A stretch of DNA of 64,000 nt from Acinetobacter beijerinckii CIP 110307 (GCF_000369005.1 NZ_KB849765.1:372001-436000), one strand, 5' to 3'; numbered from the stretch's first letter, positions 20,940 through 31,578 are shown. Numbers and translations: made by a program. The notes: generated from the sequence alone by a model not told the origin.

Positions 20940-23528
20940 ATGAAAAAGCTATCCAGTTCTGGTATTGTTCGCCCATTTTTTTTGATCATTATTATTATCT
21001 TAGTCTCACTTCCAATGGGATTTTATGGCATGTATCTCTATCTCGCGCCATCACTGCCAGATATGAGCTCATTAAAAAAGGCGCCTTTATTAAAACCATT
21101 ACAGGTATACACGGCTGATGAGAAGTTAATTGCAGAGTATGGGGGCAAACTTTCTATTCCTGTCACCTATGAGCAAATTCCACCAACATTTATTCATGCA
21201 TTCTTAGCAGCTGAAGATTCTTCCTTTTTTGAGCATAATGGCATTAGCTTTAAAGGACTCGGGCGGGCTATTACCGAATCAGTAACAGGTTCTGATGTCC
21301 AAACTGGGGGCTCAACCATTACCATGCAGGTGGCAAAAAACTATTATTTAAGCCCAGAACGTACATTACGACGCAAACTCACTGAAGTATTTCTTGCTCG
21401 AAAAATTGAACAAAATCTAACAAAACAAGAAATTCTAAGCTCATATGTAAATAAAATCTTTTTAGGTAAAAATGCTTACGGAATTGCGGCAGCTGCGCGG
21501 ATTTATTACAACAAAAACATTAACCAGCTTACGATCGCGCAAATGGCAATGATCGCAGGTCTCCCTAAAGCACCCTCAAAATATAATCCTGTCGTCAATC
21601 CAGAAAGAGCGCTGGAACGACGAAATTGGATTTTAGGTCGCATGTTACAACTGGGCTATATTAATCAAGGGCAATACCAAAAAGCAGTCGCTGAACCTAT
21701 TAATTTAAATATGATTGATCGCTCAGTCAGCAATGTATTTCCTTATGTAGGTGAGATGGTTCGCTCTGAACTGGTTCAACATTTCGGTGAGCAAGCGATT
21801 GATTCTGGGTATAAAGTCTATACGACTATCGATAGTAATCGTCAACGTTATGCAGAAAAGTCTATACAGGATGGACTTGAAGCCTATGATCGTCGTCATG
21901 GTTGGCGTGGTCCTGAAGCACATGACAAACCCTTGAATGAGTTTATGGCGTATGCGAATACCTACCCTGCACAAGTGGTAAAAGTAAATAAAAATTCTTT
22001 TGATGCACTCATGCAGGATGGTTCAACTGTTACTGTAAATTGGTCTGGCATGTCATGGGTTCGACCTTATCGCAATGCCAATAGTGTGGGTGGCGGTCCA
22101 TCAAATGCATCCCAAATTGTTAAAGTAAAAGATATTATTCGCTTACGCCCAAATGAAAACAAAACAGTATGGTCTTTAGTTCAGGTTCCTAAAGTTCAAG
22201 GACAATTGATTGCCTTAAATCCAAATGATGGTGCTATAGAGGCCGTCGTCGGTGGTTATAATTTTTATCAATCTAAATTTAACCGTGCTATTCAAGGATG
22301 GAGACAACCTGGCTCAACCATTAAACCTTTCGTTTACGCATTGGCTTTAGAGCGTGGCATGACACCCTATAGCATGGTCAATGACAGTCCGATTACCATT
22401 GGAAAATGGTCACCAAGAAACTCAGATGGCCGCTATCTTGGCATGATCCCTTTGCGAAGAGCTTTGTATTTATCTCGAAATACGGTTTCTGTTCGCTTAC
22501 TACAAAATGTTGGAATCGAACGTACACGCCAGTTATTTATGGACTTTGGTTTACAAGATGAACAAATTCCACGTAACTACACAATTGCGCTAGGTACACC
22601 ACAAGTACTTCCTATTCAGATGGCAACGGGTTATGCCACTTTCGCAAATGGTGGTTATCGCATTCAGCCACATTTTATTAAACGAATTGAAGACGCGGCT
22701 GGCAAAGTCATTTATGAAGCAAAACCTGACTATGCATGTATTCCTTGCATAAGTAATCCAGATGCTAATTCACAAGCATCTTCAGAATCAGAGCAAGGTA
22801 CTGTACAAGAAATTACCAATCAAACATTAGAGGGGCAAGCAGCTGTTTCAGAGCCTACAATTACAACCTCTAGCATCGAGAATACCAATAAAACAAATAG
22901 CGACTATCGCCAAGCGCAACGCATTCTTAAATCAAGTTCCGCTTACGATATGGCAAATATTTTACGTGACGTGATTCAACATGGTACAGGTCGTGCAGCA
23001 CTTAAAATCGGTCGTGATGATTTAGGTGGTAAAACAGGTACAACCAACGATGCAAAAGATGCATGGTTCGCTGGATTTAATGGAAAATTGGTTGCCGTTG
23101 CCTGGGTTGGATTTGATCAGCCTAGAACATTAGGTCGCAGAGAATATGGTGGTGTTGCTGCGCTCCCAATTTGGACAAATTTCATGGCGAGCTCACTCAA
23201 AGATACGCCTTCGGCATGGGTTCGCTTGGATAAAGATGCTAAAGATCCAATTTCTCGTGATCAAGTGCAAGTCCAACAAAATGAAGATAAAAAAGAATAT
23301 CGTGCTTCACCACCATTGGCTCGCCCACTCTATCGTCCAGCTCCACCAATAGCACCACGCTCAACTGAAAATGACTTTTCAGATCTACCTGGCACAACGC
23401 CTTCTGCTAATGAAGAAATTATTGTCCCATCAAGAACCCAACCACCAACGATGGGATCTGGTGCTCAACCAACCAAATCCCAAAAAGAAAGAGATGGAAT
23501 TGAAAATCTAATCAACGAAATCCAGTAA
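20940..23528 (+). CDS. ponA: Penicillin-binding protein 1A (bifunctional transglycosylase/transpeptidase)
   Basis: 862 residues. An N-terminal anchor (about 12-33) is followed by the GT51 glycosyltransferase domain with EDSSFFEHNG (about 93-102), GGSTITMQ and RKLTEVFLA, an OB-like insert, and the transpeptidase domain with the STIK active site (Ser459), SRN and KTGT (Lys698). The C-terminal 100 residues are Pro/Gln/Ser-rich and disordered. It polymerises and cross-links peptidoglycan in the periplasm, mainly for elongation. No Shine-Dalgarno sequence is obvious before the ATG. A terminator lies directly after the stop. Confidence 0.97.
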   Translation: MKKLSSSGIVRPFFLIIIIILVSLPMGFYGMYLYLAPSLPDMSSLKKAPLLKPLQVYTADEKLIAEYGGKLSIPVTYEQIPPTFIHAFLAAEDSSFFEHNGISFKGLGRAITESVTGSDVQTGGSTITMQVAKNYYLSPERTLRRKLTEVFLARKIEQNLTKQEILSSYVNKIFLGKNAYGIAAAARIYYNKNINQLTIAQMAMIAGLPKAPSKYNPVVNPERALERRNWILGRMLQLGYINQGQYQKAVAEPINLNMIDRSVSNVFPYVGEMVRSELVQHFGEQAIDSGYKVYTTIDSNRQRYAEKSIQDGLEAYDRRHGWRGPEAHDKPLNEFMAYANTYPAQVVKVNKNSFDALMQDGSTVTVNWSGMSWVRPYRNANSVGGGPSNASQIVKVKDIIRLRPNENKTVWSLVQVPKVQGQLIALNPNDGAIEAVVGGYNFYQSKFNRAIQGWRQPGSTIKPFVYALALERGMTPYSMVNDSPITIGKWSPRNSDGRYLGMIPLRRALYLSRNTVSVRLLQNVGIERTRQLFMDFGLQDEQIPRNYTIALGTPQVLPIQMATGYATFANGGYRIQPHFIKRIEDAAGKVIYEAKPDYACIPCISNPDANSQASSESEQGTVQEITNQTLEGQAAVSEPTITTSSIENTNKTNSDYRQAQRILKSSSAYDMANILRDVIQHGTGRAALKIGRDDLGGKTGTTNDAKDAWFAGFNGKLVAVAWVGFDQPRTLGRREYGGVAALPIWTNFMASSLKDTPSAWVRLDKDAKDPISRDQVQVQQNEDKKEYRASPPLARPLYRPAPPIAPRSTENDFSDLPGTTPSANEEIIVPSRTQPPTMGSGAQPTKSQKERDGIENLINEIQ

Positions 23529-23531
23529 CAC

Positions 23532-23568
23532 AAAAAAGCCATCAATTTGATGGCTTTTTTCTTTTTTC
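23532..23568. terminator. Bidirectional terminator between ponA and rlmA
   Basis: AAAAAAGCCATCAA pairs with TTTGATGGCTTTTTT and T-runs lie on both sides. It serves convergent ponA (+) and rlmA (-) and overlaps the last codons and the TGA of rlmA. Confidence 0.88.
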
Positions 23569-24360
23569 AAATACATAAATCTGAAATGCAGCAGTCACAG
23601 CAAATTGCTGCTTTTGCTCCAGTGCTTGTCTTTTTTCTAAACTGGCTTTGTAAGCATACGGTGTCATTGCAATCAAATTATTTAAGGCTTGATGATCTAA
23701 TAACAATTCCGCTTCGACCAGCTTGGATTGTTTGATTTCGAATTGGGCATCAAGCTGTTCTACAAACTTCTGTGGTTCATGTAAATTTACCTGTTCAAAT
23801 AGCGCTTCACGAAGATGGAATAAATGTGTTGGTGCTGGTGTTACCACAATTAAATGACCATTTTTCTTTAGCACTCTGATAATTTCATCTTGCGGGATAG
23901 GGCTAAATAAACTGGTGCATACATCGATTGAATGATCTTGAACAGGTAGAGTTGCTCCTGTTGCCACAATCCATGTCACCTTTGAATTCAGCTTTGCTGC
24001 TCTTTGAACTGCTGTTTTTGCAATATCTACTCCAATACAATACTGGGTATGCTGCTGCATCGCATTGGTATAATAGCCCTCACCACAGCCAATATCTAAA
24101 ACGGCATGAGGCTTTAACTCTTGTAGCAATTCAACGATCGCATGTTGTAAAGGCTGATAAAATCCTGCTTGTAAAAATTCACGCCTTGCCAGCACAGACT
24201 CTGCCGTATCGCCAGGGTTCTTACTGTGTTTATGTTGAACGACATGTAAATTGACATAACCTTGTTTGGCAACATCATAATGATGCCCTTTTTCACATCG
24301 CCACGAATTTTCAATTAGATTCAATGTCTGGCGACAAACAGGACACATCAATAAACTCAT
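23542..24360 (-). CDS. rlmA: RlmA-family 23S rRNA (guanine-N1) methyltransferase
   Basis: 272 residues. The N-terminal zinc finger (Cys5, Cys8, Cys22, His26) and the following GYVNLH match RlmA/RrmA, which methylates G745 of 23S rRNA. The SAM-binding motif VLDIGCGEGYYT is at about 92-103 and a DxCTSLFSPIP segment follows. It is a cytoplasmic enzyme of 50S maturation. The last part of the reading frame is also the arm of the shared terminator. A terminator upstream separates it from mraY, so it should have its own promoter. Confidence 0.9.
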   Translation of the reverse strand: MSLLMCPVCRQTLNLIENSWRCEKGHHYDVAKQGYVNLHVVQHKHSKNPGDTAESVLARREFLQAGFYQPLQHAIVELLQELKPHAVLDIGCGEGYYTNAMQQHTQYCIGVDIAKTAVQRAAKLNSKVTWIVATGATLPVQDHSIDVCTSLFSPIPQDEIIRVLKKNGHLIVVTPAPTHLFHLREALFEQVNLHEPQKFVEQLDAQFEIKQSKLVEAELLLDHQALNNLIAMTPYAYKASLEKRQALEQKQQFAVTAAFQIYVFEKRKKPSN

Positions 24361-24374
24361 CTATTTTCTCCAAA

Positions 24375-24406
24375 CAAAAAAAGCTGGTGATCACCAGCTT
24401 CTTTTT
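24375..24406 (-). terminator. Terminator of the rsmH-mraY cluster
   Basis: AAGCTGGTGATCACCAGCTT forms an 8-9 bp hairpin followed by T-runs on both strands, between the mraY stop and the rlmA start. Confidence 0.85.
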
Positions 24407-24418
24407 ATGAATCTTGGT

Positions 24419-25537
24419 TTAACGTAATTTTAAGGTCATTAACCCCAATACAACGAGGAAAATGGTAATAATCCAGAAACGAATAACGACTTGGGTTTCT
24501 TTCCATCCCTGTTTTTCGTAATGATGATGTAGCGGTGCCATTAAAAAGACACGCTTATTACGCATCCGCAATGAACCAATCTGTAAGAACACAGAAATTG
24601 CTTCCATCACAAATACACCGCCCATAATTGCAAAAACAATTTCTTGGCGAACCATCACAGCAATCGTGCCCAGCATAGCACCTAAAGCCAATGCGCCGAC
24701 GTCGCCCATAAAGACTTGTGCTGGATGTGCATTGTACCAAAGGAATGCCAAACCTGCGCCAACCATTGCTGAACAGATAACAACCAGTTCAGAAGTGTAT
24801 TTCACGTAAGGAATATGCAAATAATTGGCAAATCGAATATCACCTGAAAGGTAAGCAAATACACCTAACCCAGCTGCAACCATGACAATTGGCATGATGG
24901 CCAGTCCATCTAGCCCATCCGTCAGATTGACAGCATTAGATGCACCGTTAATCACTAGATACGTAAAAACAATAAATGCAAGTCCGAATGGAACAACAGA
25001 AAGTGGTATCGATAAATTTTTAAAGAACGGGATGAGCAAATCCAACATATTGGCCGTATGAACCATACTATCTTGCTGTTTTGCAATAACATATAGCGCA
25101 ACACCTGCGCCTAAAGATGCTACAGATGTCCAGAAAAATTTCTTACGTGCGGGTAAACCTGCGTTGTCCTTATATCGTACTTTAATCCAATCATCTGCCC
25201 AACCAACTGCACCGAATACAACCATTACCCCCAACACGATCCACACATAAGGGTTAGATAAATCAGCCCATAACAATGTACTAATCCCGATCGAGAGTAA
25301 AATTAAAATCCCTCCCATCGTTGGCGTACCCATTTTTTTGGCATGATTCTCTGGTGCAAATGAACTGACTGCTTGACCGTATTTCAGGGCTTGTAACTTA
25401 CGAATCATCACTGGTCCTAACACCAGTCCAATCGCTAAAGCCGTCAATAGACTGAGTAAAGAGCGCAGTGTTAAATAACGAACAACTTGAAATGAGCTGT
25501 TATAGCCTGCCAATTGTTCAAATAACCATAACAACAT
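24419..25537 (-). CDS. mraY: Phospho-N-acetylmuramoyl-pentapeptide transferase
   Basis: 372 residues, about ten transmembrane helices. Family motifs [10 protein letters not shown], the Asp-rich [24 protein letters not shown] and the His-rich MAPLHHHYE loop are present. It transfers phospho-MurNAc-pentapeptide to undecaprenyl phosphate to form lipid I at the inner face of the membrane. The ATG follows the murF stop directly. A strong terminator follows, so murD, ftsW and the rest of a classical dcw cluster are not attached here. Confidence 0.97.
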   Translation of the reverse strand: MLLWLFEQLAGYNSSFQVVRYLTLRSLLSLLTALAIGLVLGPVMIRKLQALKYGQAVSSFAPENHAKKMGTPTMGGILILLSIGISTLLWADLSNPYVWIVLGVMVVFGAVGWADDWIKVRYKDNAGLPARKKFFWTSVASLGAGVALYVIAKQQDSMVHTANMLDLLIPFFKNLSIPLSVVPFGLAFIVFTYLVINGASNAVNLTDGLDGLAIMPIVMVAAGLGVFAYLSGDIRFANYLHIPYVKYTSELVVICSAMVGAGLAFLWYNAHPAQVFMGDVGALALGAMLGTIAVMVRQEIVFAIMGGVFVMEAISVFLQIGSLRMRNKRVFLMAPLHHHYEKQGWKETQVVIRFWIITIFLVVLGLMTLKLR

Positions 25538-26947
25538 TTAAATTTTCTCCATCAAATCAGCCATCAACGTTTCCATATGGGTATAGCGAGAACCTTTAAA
25601 TAGGAAACTCATGTGCTGTGGTTGATGTGTTTCTACTAAACTAAACAAAAACGACAAAGCTTGTTCCTGATTAAGAAAAGCCTGTAATTTTTTGCCGTAC
25701 TGCGTGCTTCTCGCACCTTCTTGTGTTGCTGGTGAAAATTCACCTACTGCAACTACAAAATGAATACCCTGAAGCGAAACTAAATCTCGACCCAACAAAT
25801 AATGTTGTTGTGCAGCCGTATCCCCAAGCTCACCAATATCCCCAATGATCATGACTTTAATCCCCGCTTGCTGCGCGAGCACTTCAGCTGCGGCACGCAT
25901 TGAAGTGGGATTGGCATTATAAGTATCATCAATAAACAGATGATTTGAGTGTTGAATAAAATTCAAACGCCCCTTAGCACCCTGAGCTTGTTCTAAACCA
26001 TGAATAATGTCATCCAGCGCAATTCCAATTGCTAAGGCAAACGCTGTCGCCGCTGTCGCATTCTGCACATTGTGCACACCTGCAAACGGAAGATCTACTG
26101 TACGCATACCTTGCGGAGTGTGTAAATTAAATTTTGCTGACTGAGGATGCAATTCAACATCTGTCGCAAACACATCCCCACCATCACCGAAACTTAAAAT
26201 TGAATGGCTTTGAGCATTTTCACGAATAACTGTGCTGAAATCATCGTCCGCAGGAACAATTGCAGTACCTTGTGACAGTATATGTGCATAAATTTCTGAC
26301 TTGGCGCGGCAAATACCTTCACGCCCACCAAACTCACCTAAATGTGCAGTACCAATATTCAAAATACCTGCAACATGTGGTTGAACTAAATGAGAGGTAT
26401 AGTCAATTTCACATTGATGACTTGCTCCCAACTCCATAACGGCAAACTGATGTTCTGAACGTAGCTCAAGTAACATCATCGGCACACCTAAATCATTATT
26501 TAAGTTACCACGCGTAATTAACGTCGGAGCTAAACGAGACAAGATACTGCCCAACATTTCTTTGGTGGTGGTTTTACCACTGCTACCTGTGAGAGCAATC
26601 ACTTTGAGCTGTGAATTTTGCTGACGACGATAAGCCCCTAGATGCCCCAAAGCCAAACGAGTATCTTTCACGATCAGTTGCGCAATATCAGCATCGATTG
26701 GACGCTCGACAATCGCAATTTGACATCCTTGTATCGCCACTTGTGCTACAAAGTTATGTGCATCAAAGCGCTCACCTTGCAAAGCAAGAAAAACATCTCC
26801 AGCTTCGGCATGACGCGAGTCAGTCAAAATACGCTTAATTTCACCTTGTGGAATATTCTGTTGATACCACTGCCCTTGAGTCGCTTGCTGTAATTGTTCT
26901 GCTGTCCAAGGTTCTAATGGAACGGTACTGGTGGTTGAAGTATGCAT
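25538..26947 (-). CDS. murF: UDP-MurNAc-tripeptide D-alanyl-D-alanine ligase
   Basis: 469 residues of the Mur ligase family. The ATP loop TGSSGKTT is at about 120-127, the NDLGVPMMLL and ELGASHQCEIDYTS motifs follow, and IDDTYNANPTSMRAA is specific to MurF. It adds D-Ala-D-Ala to the UDP-MurNAc tripeptide in the cytoplasm. It abuts mraY downstream and is 22 nt after murE. No oddities seen. Confidence 0.97.
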   Translation of the reverse strand: MHTSTTSTVPLEPWTAEQLQQATQGQWYQQNIPQGEIKRILTDSRHAEAGDVFLALQGERFDAHNFVAQVAIQGCQIAIVERPIDADIAQLIVKDTRLALGHLGAYRRQQNSQLKVIALTGSSGKTTTKEMLGSILSRLAPTLITRGNLNNDLGVPMMLLELRSEHQFAVMELGASHQCEIDYTSHLVQPHVAGILNIGTAHLGEFGGREGICRAKSEIYAHILSQGTAIVPADDDFSTVIRENAQSHSILSFGDGGDVFATDVELHPQSAKFNLHTPQGMRTVDLPFAGVHNVQNATAATAFALAIGIALDDIIHGLEQAQGAKGRLNFIQHSNHLFIDDTYNANPTSMRAAAEVLAQQAGIKVMIIGDIGELGDTAAQQHYLLGRDLVSLQGIHFVVAVGEFSPATQEGARSTQYGKKLQAFLNQEQALSFLFSLVETHQPQHMSFLFKGSRYTHMETLMADLMEKI

Positions 26948-26969
26948 ACGCTTTATTTACCTTTTAACC

Positions 26970-28469
26970 TTATTGCGCAGGATAAGCTGAATCTACAGAG
27001 TGCGGCTGTGCATCAATTGCAGACTGCACCTCAACCACATCATCAAACCAATGCCGAACCCCATCAATTTCCTGATAATTTTCATGCCCCTTACCAGCAA
27101 TCACCACAATATCACCCGCTTGAGCTTGCGCTACCACAAATTTAATAGCTTCACGGCGATCACGAATTTCATGCACAACATGATCAATAAAACAGATACC
27201 ATTTTTCATATCTGCAAAAATCTGTTCAGGATTTTCAGTTCGTGGATTATCCGAGGTCAGAACAACAGGATTGGCATGATCTAGTGCTGCTTGAGTCATG
27301 AGTGGACGTTTGCCACGATCACGATCACCACCACAACCAAATACTGCCCATAACTGCCCATTGACATGACGTTTCAATGTTGTCAGCACTTGAACCAAGG
27401 CATCAGGTGTATGTGCATAATCCACGACAAATAATCGTTCAGCATCTTGAATCACCTGCATTCGACCGGGTGCACCTTTCAATTGCGGAACAAACTCGAC
27501 TAAATCAGCCAAGGCAAAACCGGTATATTCTGCTGCAATCAAACTTGCCAATAAGTTCTCTACATTAAAATGTCCCAATAAAGGACTTTGTACTGCATAA
27601 GAACCTGTTGGGCTAATCAGCGTGAAACTTGCTCCACTCAAGCGATATTGCAAATCTGAGATATGATAATCCGCACTCGCCTTCGTCAATGAATAAGTTA
27701 AAATTTTAGGTTGTGAAGGATTCGTTTGAGCCGCATTCAACATCAGATGCGCATGCGCATCATCCAAATTGATTACTACAACCTTTAAAGTGGTGAATTT
27801 GAATAATAAGGCTTTGGCTTCAGCATAAGCTTCTAAAGTACCGTGATAATCTAGATGATCACGACTTAAATTACTGTACACTGCAATTTCAAGCGCACAA
27901 CCATTAAGGCGCCCTTGTTCCAAACCATGTGAACTGGCTTCTAATGCGACAAAACTTGCGCCTTGTTTAGCATAGTCATGTAAGGCATGCTGTAATTGCA
28001 GCGCATCCAAAGTAGTATGCGTAGATGGCATTAAATTCGGTAAAATACCGTTACCTGTAGTCCCCATCACTGCACAGCCTTTGCCTTGTGAGCTAATCAG
28101 CTCCGCAATCAGACGTGAAATTGTGGTTTTTCCATTGGTTCCTGTCACCGCAATACCACGTAATGGCTGAACAGGATCGGTCCCTTGTAAATATTGCTTT
28201 TGCCATTCGCCCATTTGATAACGGACATCAGCACAAACCCATTCATTTGCGAGACCTAATGGCGTTTCACTAATCACCGCCAACGCACCCGCCTTCAAAG
28301 CATCTTCAACAAATTGGCGTGTTTTTTCTGCTTGACTATAACTATTTAAAGCAATAAAAATTTGCCCTTGTTCAACTTTACGGCTATCCAAACAAAAGCC
28401 ATGAAAAGGCTGTGTATACCAAGCCGTATCTATGCTGATCGGATGTATCTGTTGAAAACTAATCGACAT
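26970..28469 (-). CDS. murE: UDP-MurNAc-L-Ala-D-Glu:meso-diaminopimelate ligase
   Basis: 499 residues. The ATP loop TGTNGKTT is at about 109-116. The DNPR motif in SDNPRTENPEQIF is the signature for meso-diaminopimelate as substrate, and KGHE lies near the C-terminus. It adds mDAP to the nascent stem peptide in the cytoplasm. It starts 7 nt after ftsI and is followed by murF. Length and motifs are normal. Confidence 0.97.
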   Translation of the reverse strand: MSISFQQIHPISIDTAWYTQPFHGFCLDSRKVEQGQIFIALNSYSQAEKTRQFVEDALKAGALAVISETPLGLANEWVCADVRYQMGEWQKQYLQGTDPVQPLRGIAVTGTNGKTTISRLIAELISSQGKGCAVMGTTGNGILPNLMPSTHTTLDALQLQHALHDYAKQGASFVALEASSHGLEQGRLNGCALEIAVYSNLSRDHLDYHGTLEAYAEAKALLFKFTTLKVVVINLDDAHAHLMLNAAQTNPSQPKILTYSLTKASADYHISDLQYRLSGASFTLISPTGSYAVQSPLLGHFNVENLLASLIAAEYTGFALADLVEFVPQLKGAPGRMQVIQDAERLFVVDYAHTPDALVQVLTTLKRHVNGQLWAVFGCGGDRDRGKRPLMTQAALDHANPVVLTSDNPRTENPEQIFADMKNGICFIDHVVHEIRDRREAIKFVVAQAQAGDIVVIAGKGHENYQEIDGVRHWFDDVVEVQSAIDAQPHSVDSAYPAQ

Positions 28470-28476
28470 AATTTAC

Positions 28477-30306
28477 CTACGGTTTGGATTGTATAGAAGT
28501 ATCTAATGGTCTATCTAACGGAACATTCAACAAGCGCAATGATTCTTGCATGATACGTGCAAACACTGGTGCAGCAACGAGACCACCGTAATAACGACCT
28601 TGTGGATTTTCAACAACAATAATTATGGCTAAACGGGGATCACTGATCGGTGCAACACCAGCAAACAGTGCACGATATTCATTACTCGAATATCCTTTAC
28701 GATCAGCACGTAATTTATGTGCTGTACCCGTCTTACCACCTACACGATAACCAGGAATGACTGCTTGTTTCGCTGTTCCTCCAGGCATGGTCACTTGCTC
28801 TAGCATTAATAAAACTTCGTCAGCAATCTTTGGACTCAGCACCTGTTTTCCTTCAGGTGCTTTATCTAATTTGCGCAAGCTGAGTGGCATTTCAACACCG
28901 TGATTTGCCAACATCGCATAGCCCTGTGCAAGCTGTAAAATCGTTGCGTTAAGACCATAACCATATGCCATCGTACCCAATTGTGAGGGATTTAATTTAT
29001 CACCAGAGTACAATAAACCAGCACTTTCGCCTGGAAATTTCACGTCTGAACGATGACCAAAACCGACACGCCTAAAGAATGAAGGAACCGTATCTTTAGG
29101 CAAAGACAAAGCAAGTTTTGCTGAACCGACGTTAGATGACTTAACAATAACGCCTGTCAGGGTGAGCGCACCATAATTATGTGTATCGCGAATCGTATGC
29201 CATCCAAGCTTCATGGAACCTGGTGAGGTATTGACAATAGTATTCGGTGTATATTTACCACTTTCCAAGGCAGCAGCCACAGTAAATGGCTTCATGGTTG
29301 AACCTGGCTCAAACATATCAATTGCGCCACGATTACGCATCGCATCTTTATTACTAAGACCATTTTTATCATTTGGGTTATACGATGGCCAACTGGTCAT
29401 CGCTAAAATTTCACCAGTTTTCACATCAACCGTAATCGCTGTAGCAGAACGTGCATTATTCGCAACACCAGCGGCAGTAAGCTCACGATACATAATGTAT
29501 TGCAAACGAGAGTCGATACTTAGGGTAATATTTTCGCCAGACTCGACTTCTTTGATTACTTCAGAAACTTTTAAACGGTTGCCTTTTTTATCACGAATAA
29601 TTTTCTGCTCACCATCCATCCCTGACAACTGTTTATTCAGCTGCATTTCCAAACCTTCGATGCCTGTACCTTCACTATTGGTTAATCCAATAATTTGAGC
29701 ATTCGGCTGAGGTTGCGGATAGTAACGCTTATAACTTTTCTCAGCATAGACGCCTTGAAAGTTTCGCTTGGTAATTAAATCTGCTTGCTGTGGTGGAATT
29801 TCTTTCTGTAATACCAAATAACGTGAGCGCGGACGATCATTCATTTGTTTTTTTAAACTTTGACGATCAATACCAACTGCATCGGCTAACTCGTCTAAAT
29901 TTAGATTTTTATCAGGCAATTGACGCTTAAGTTTACGATTGGTGGGATCTTTTTTGAGTTCTGCGGTGATCTCATCGTATAAATGTTTGGTTTCCCAATA
30001 ATCTCTTGGATCAATCACAATTTTCATGATTGGCGTACTAATCGCTAAAGGCACGCCATGCCGATCACTAATCACACCGCGCATTGCTTCAAGGCGTTCT
30101 GTACGCAAAATATTGGCATTGGCTTTATTTTGCAAAAAGTCTTTATTCACAACTTGCACATAAAAAGCACGAGCAACCAGCACAACAAAACAAAGAAGCA
30201 CCGTTCCCCAAAGTAGGTAAAAGCGCCACATATCCAAGGCAAGGGTTGGCTTTTCCGAAATGGACTGCTGTTTTTTTCGTATTGGTTTAGTTCTCTTATC
30301 AGCCAT
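28477..30306 (-). CDS. ftsI: Septal peptidoglycan transpeptidase PBP3
   Basis: 609 residues. A short cytoplasmic Lys/Arg-rich N-terminus is followed by a transmembrane helix (about 28-50), the PBP dimerisation domain with RGVISDRHGVPLA, and the transpeptidase domain with STMK (Ser336), SSN and KTGT. It cross-links septal peptidoglycan with FtsW and is the target of several beta-lactams. It lies 10 nt after ftsL. The active-site motifs are intact; whether any residue affects drug affinity cannot be judged without a reference. Confidence 0.97.
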   Translation of the reverse strand: MADKRTKPIRKKQQSISEKPTLALDMWRFYLLWGTVLLCFVVLVARAFYVQVVNKDFLQNKANANILRTERLEAMRGVISDRHGVPLAISTPIMKIVIDPRDYWETKHLYDEITAELKKDPTNRKLKRQLPDKNLNLDELADAVGIDRQSLKKQMNDRPRSRYLVLQKEIPPQQADLITKRNFQGVYAEKSYKRYYPQPQPNAQIIGLTNSEGTGIEGLEMQLNKQLSGMDGEQKIIRDKKGNRLKVSEVIKEVESGENITLSIDSRLQYIMYRELTAAGVANNARSATAITVDVKTGEILAMTSWPSYNPNDKNGLSNKDAMRNRGAIDMFEPGSTMKPFTVAAALESGKYTPNTIVNTSPGSMKLGWHTIRDTHNYGALTLTGVIVKSSNVGSAKLALSLPKDTVPSFFRRVGFGHRSDVKFPGESAGLLYSGDKLNPSQLGTMAYGYGLNATILQLAQGYAMLANHGVEMPLSLRKLDKAPEGKQVLSPKIADEVLLMLEQVTMPGGTAKQAVIPGYRVGGKTGTAHKLRADRKGYSSNEYRALFAGVAPISDPRLAIIIVVENPQGRYYGGLVAAPVFARIMQESLRLLNVPLDRPLDTSIQSKP

Positions 30307-30316
30307 ACAGCATGCC

Positions 30317-30655
30317 TTATTTATCTTGCTTTGAAGTCATAGGTAAAGAAATCACAACGGTTTGCGCAGCAGGTGGTGAAAACATCCGCAATTGCGTGAC
30401 GGCGCGTGACCCAATCTGAGCAGTTGCACCAAACGTCTGTTGCTCGATCAATAAACGCCCCCACTCTGCATTTAAATCATCTCTTTCACGCATATATCCA
30501 CTTAAATCACGATAGTCATGGCGATATTCAAACACCTGAAAAACCACCATCATCGCGCTGACAAACACCAGTGCAAGCAGTACAGCATAAACAATAACTT
30601 TTTTCAGTCCCTTTTTGCTGTTGGGTAAAACGTCGTCATCATTTTTATTGTTCAT
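30317..30655 (-). CDS. ftsL: Cell division protein FtsL
   Basis: About 112 residues from the ATG at 30655, which overlaps the rsmH stop (TAATG) and has AAGGC upstream. A longer frame to 30697 runs inside rsmH and is less likely. A charged cytoplasmic tail is followed by one transmembrane helix (about 20-40) and a periplasmic coiled coil (about 42-80). FtsL works with FtsB and FtsQ to activate FtsWI at the septum. Sequence conservation is low in this family, so the call rests on topology and position. Confidence 0.93.
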   Translation of the reverse strand: MNNKNDDDVLPNSKKGLKKVIVYAVLLALVFVSAMMVVFQVFEYRHDYRDLSGYMRERDDLNAEWGRLLIEQQTFGATAQIGSRAVTQLRMFSPPAAQTVVISLPMTSKQDK

Positions 30656-31578
30656 TATTTGCCTTTTTGCTCTAAACGTTCCGCAACTCGTAACCAAGCA
30701 CTACGTGAACGTGGATTTGCTTTAACTTCTGCTTCACTCGCACGAATACGAGACACTTTCTTTAAACGTCGAGTATCCACCTGTGCTTGTGGCATTCCCC
30801 AACCATGATCTTCAGCTAAGCTAGATTCTTTTTGAATGAACTGTTTGATCAAACGATCTTCCAATGAGTGGAAGCTAATCACCGCCAATTGTCCTGTAGG
30901 CTTTAATAGCTCTACAGCTTGAGGCAAAAAAACCTCGATATCATCAAGTTCTTTGTTAATGGCGATACGAATTGCCTGAAAAGTACGCGTTGCAGGATGT
31001 TTATGTTTTTCCCATTTTGGATGGGCTACTTTTACAATTTCAGCAAGCTGCGCAGTAGTGGTGATTTCTCCAGCAAGCTTAATCGCTTTGGCAATACGAC
31101 GGCTATAACGCTCTTCCCCGTATTGATAAATAATATTCGCTAATTTTTCTTCTTCAATTTTGATTAACCACTCTGCTGCCGTTAAACCTTGCGAGTTATC
31201 CATCCTCATATCCAATGGACCATCATGCATAAAACTAAAACCACGTTCTGCTTGATCAAGCTGCGGTGAAGACACGCCCAAGTCAGCCATAATACCATCG
31301 ACTTCAGTGATACCAATCTGATTCAATTCAGTCTGGATATCTGCAAAACTCGCATGAATAATTTTAAAACGTGGATCTTCTTGTTCTAATTCCGCAGCCA
31401 CTTCGAGCGCTTGTGGATCTTTATCAAATGCATATACACGTGCGTTATCATCTAATTTTGAAAGCAATAACTTGGTATGCCCACCTCGACCGAAGGTCGC
31501 ATCGACATAGAGACCAGTATCGCGACCTGCCAATACGCCATCAACGGTTTCATGAAGTAAGACAGAAATATGCGACAT
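30655..31578 (-). CDS. rsmH: 16S rRNA (cytosine(1402)-N4)-methyltransferase
   Basis: 307 residues. The SAM-binding motif YVDATFGRGGHTKLLL is near the N-terminus, DLGVSSPQLD and RGFSFMHDGPLDMRMD follow, and the helical insert and C-terminal FHSLEDRLIKQF are typical of RsmH/MraW. It methylates C1402 of 16S rRNA near the P site. It is the first gene of the cluster with ftsL overlapping its stop. No mraZ lies upstream, and the region before it holds a plausible promoter. Confidence 0.97.
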   Translation of the reverse strand: MSHISVLLHETVDGVLAGRDTGLYVDATFGRGGHTKLLLSKLDDNARVYAFDKDPQALEVAAELEQEDPRFKIIHASFADIQTELNQIGITEVDGIMADLGVSSPQLDQAERGFSFMHDGPLDMRMDNSQGLTAAEWLIKIEEEKLANIIYQYGEERYSRRIAKAIKLAGEITTTAQLAEIVKVAHPKWEKHKHPATRTFQAIRIAINKELDDIEVFLPQAVELLKPTGQLAVISFHSLEDRLIKQFIQKESSLAEDHGWGMPQAQVDTRRLKKVSRIRASEAEVKANPRSRSAWLRVAERLEQKGK

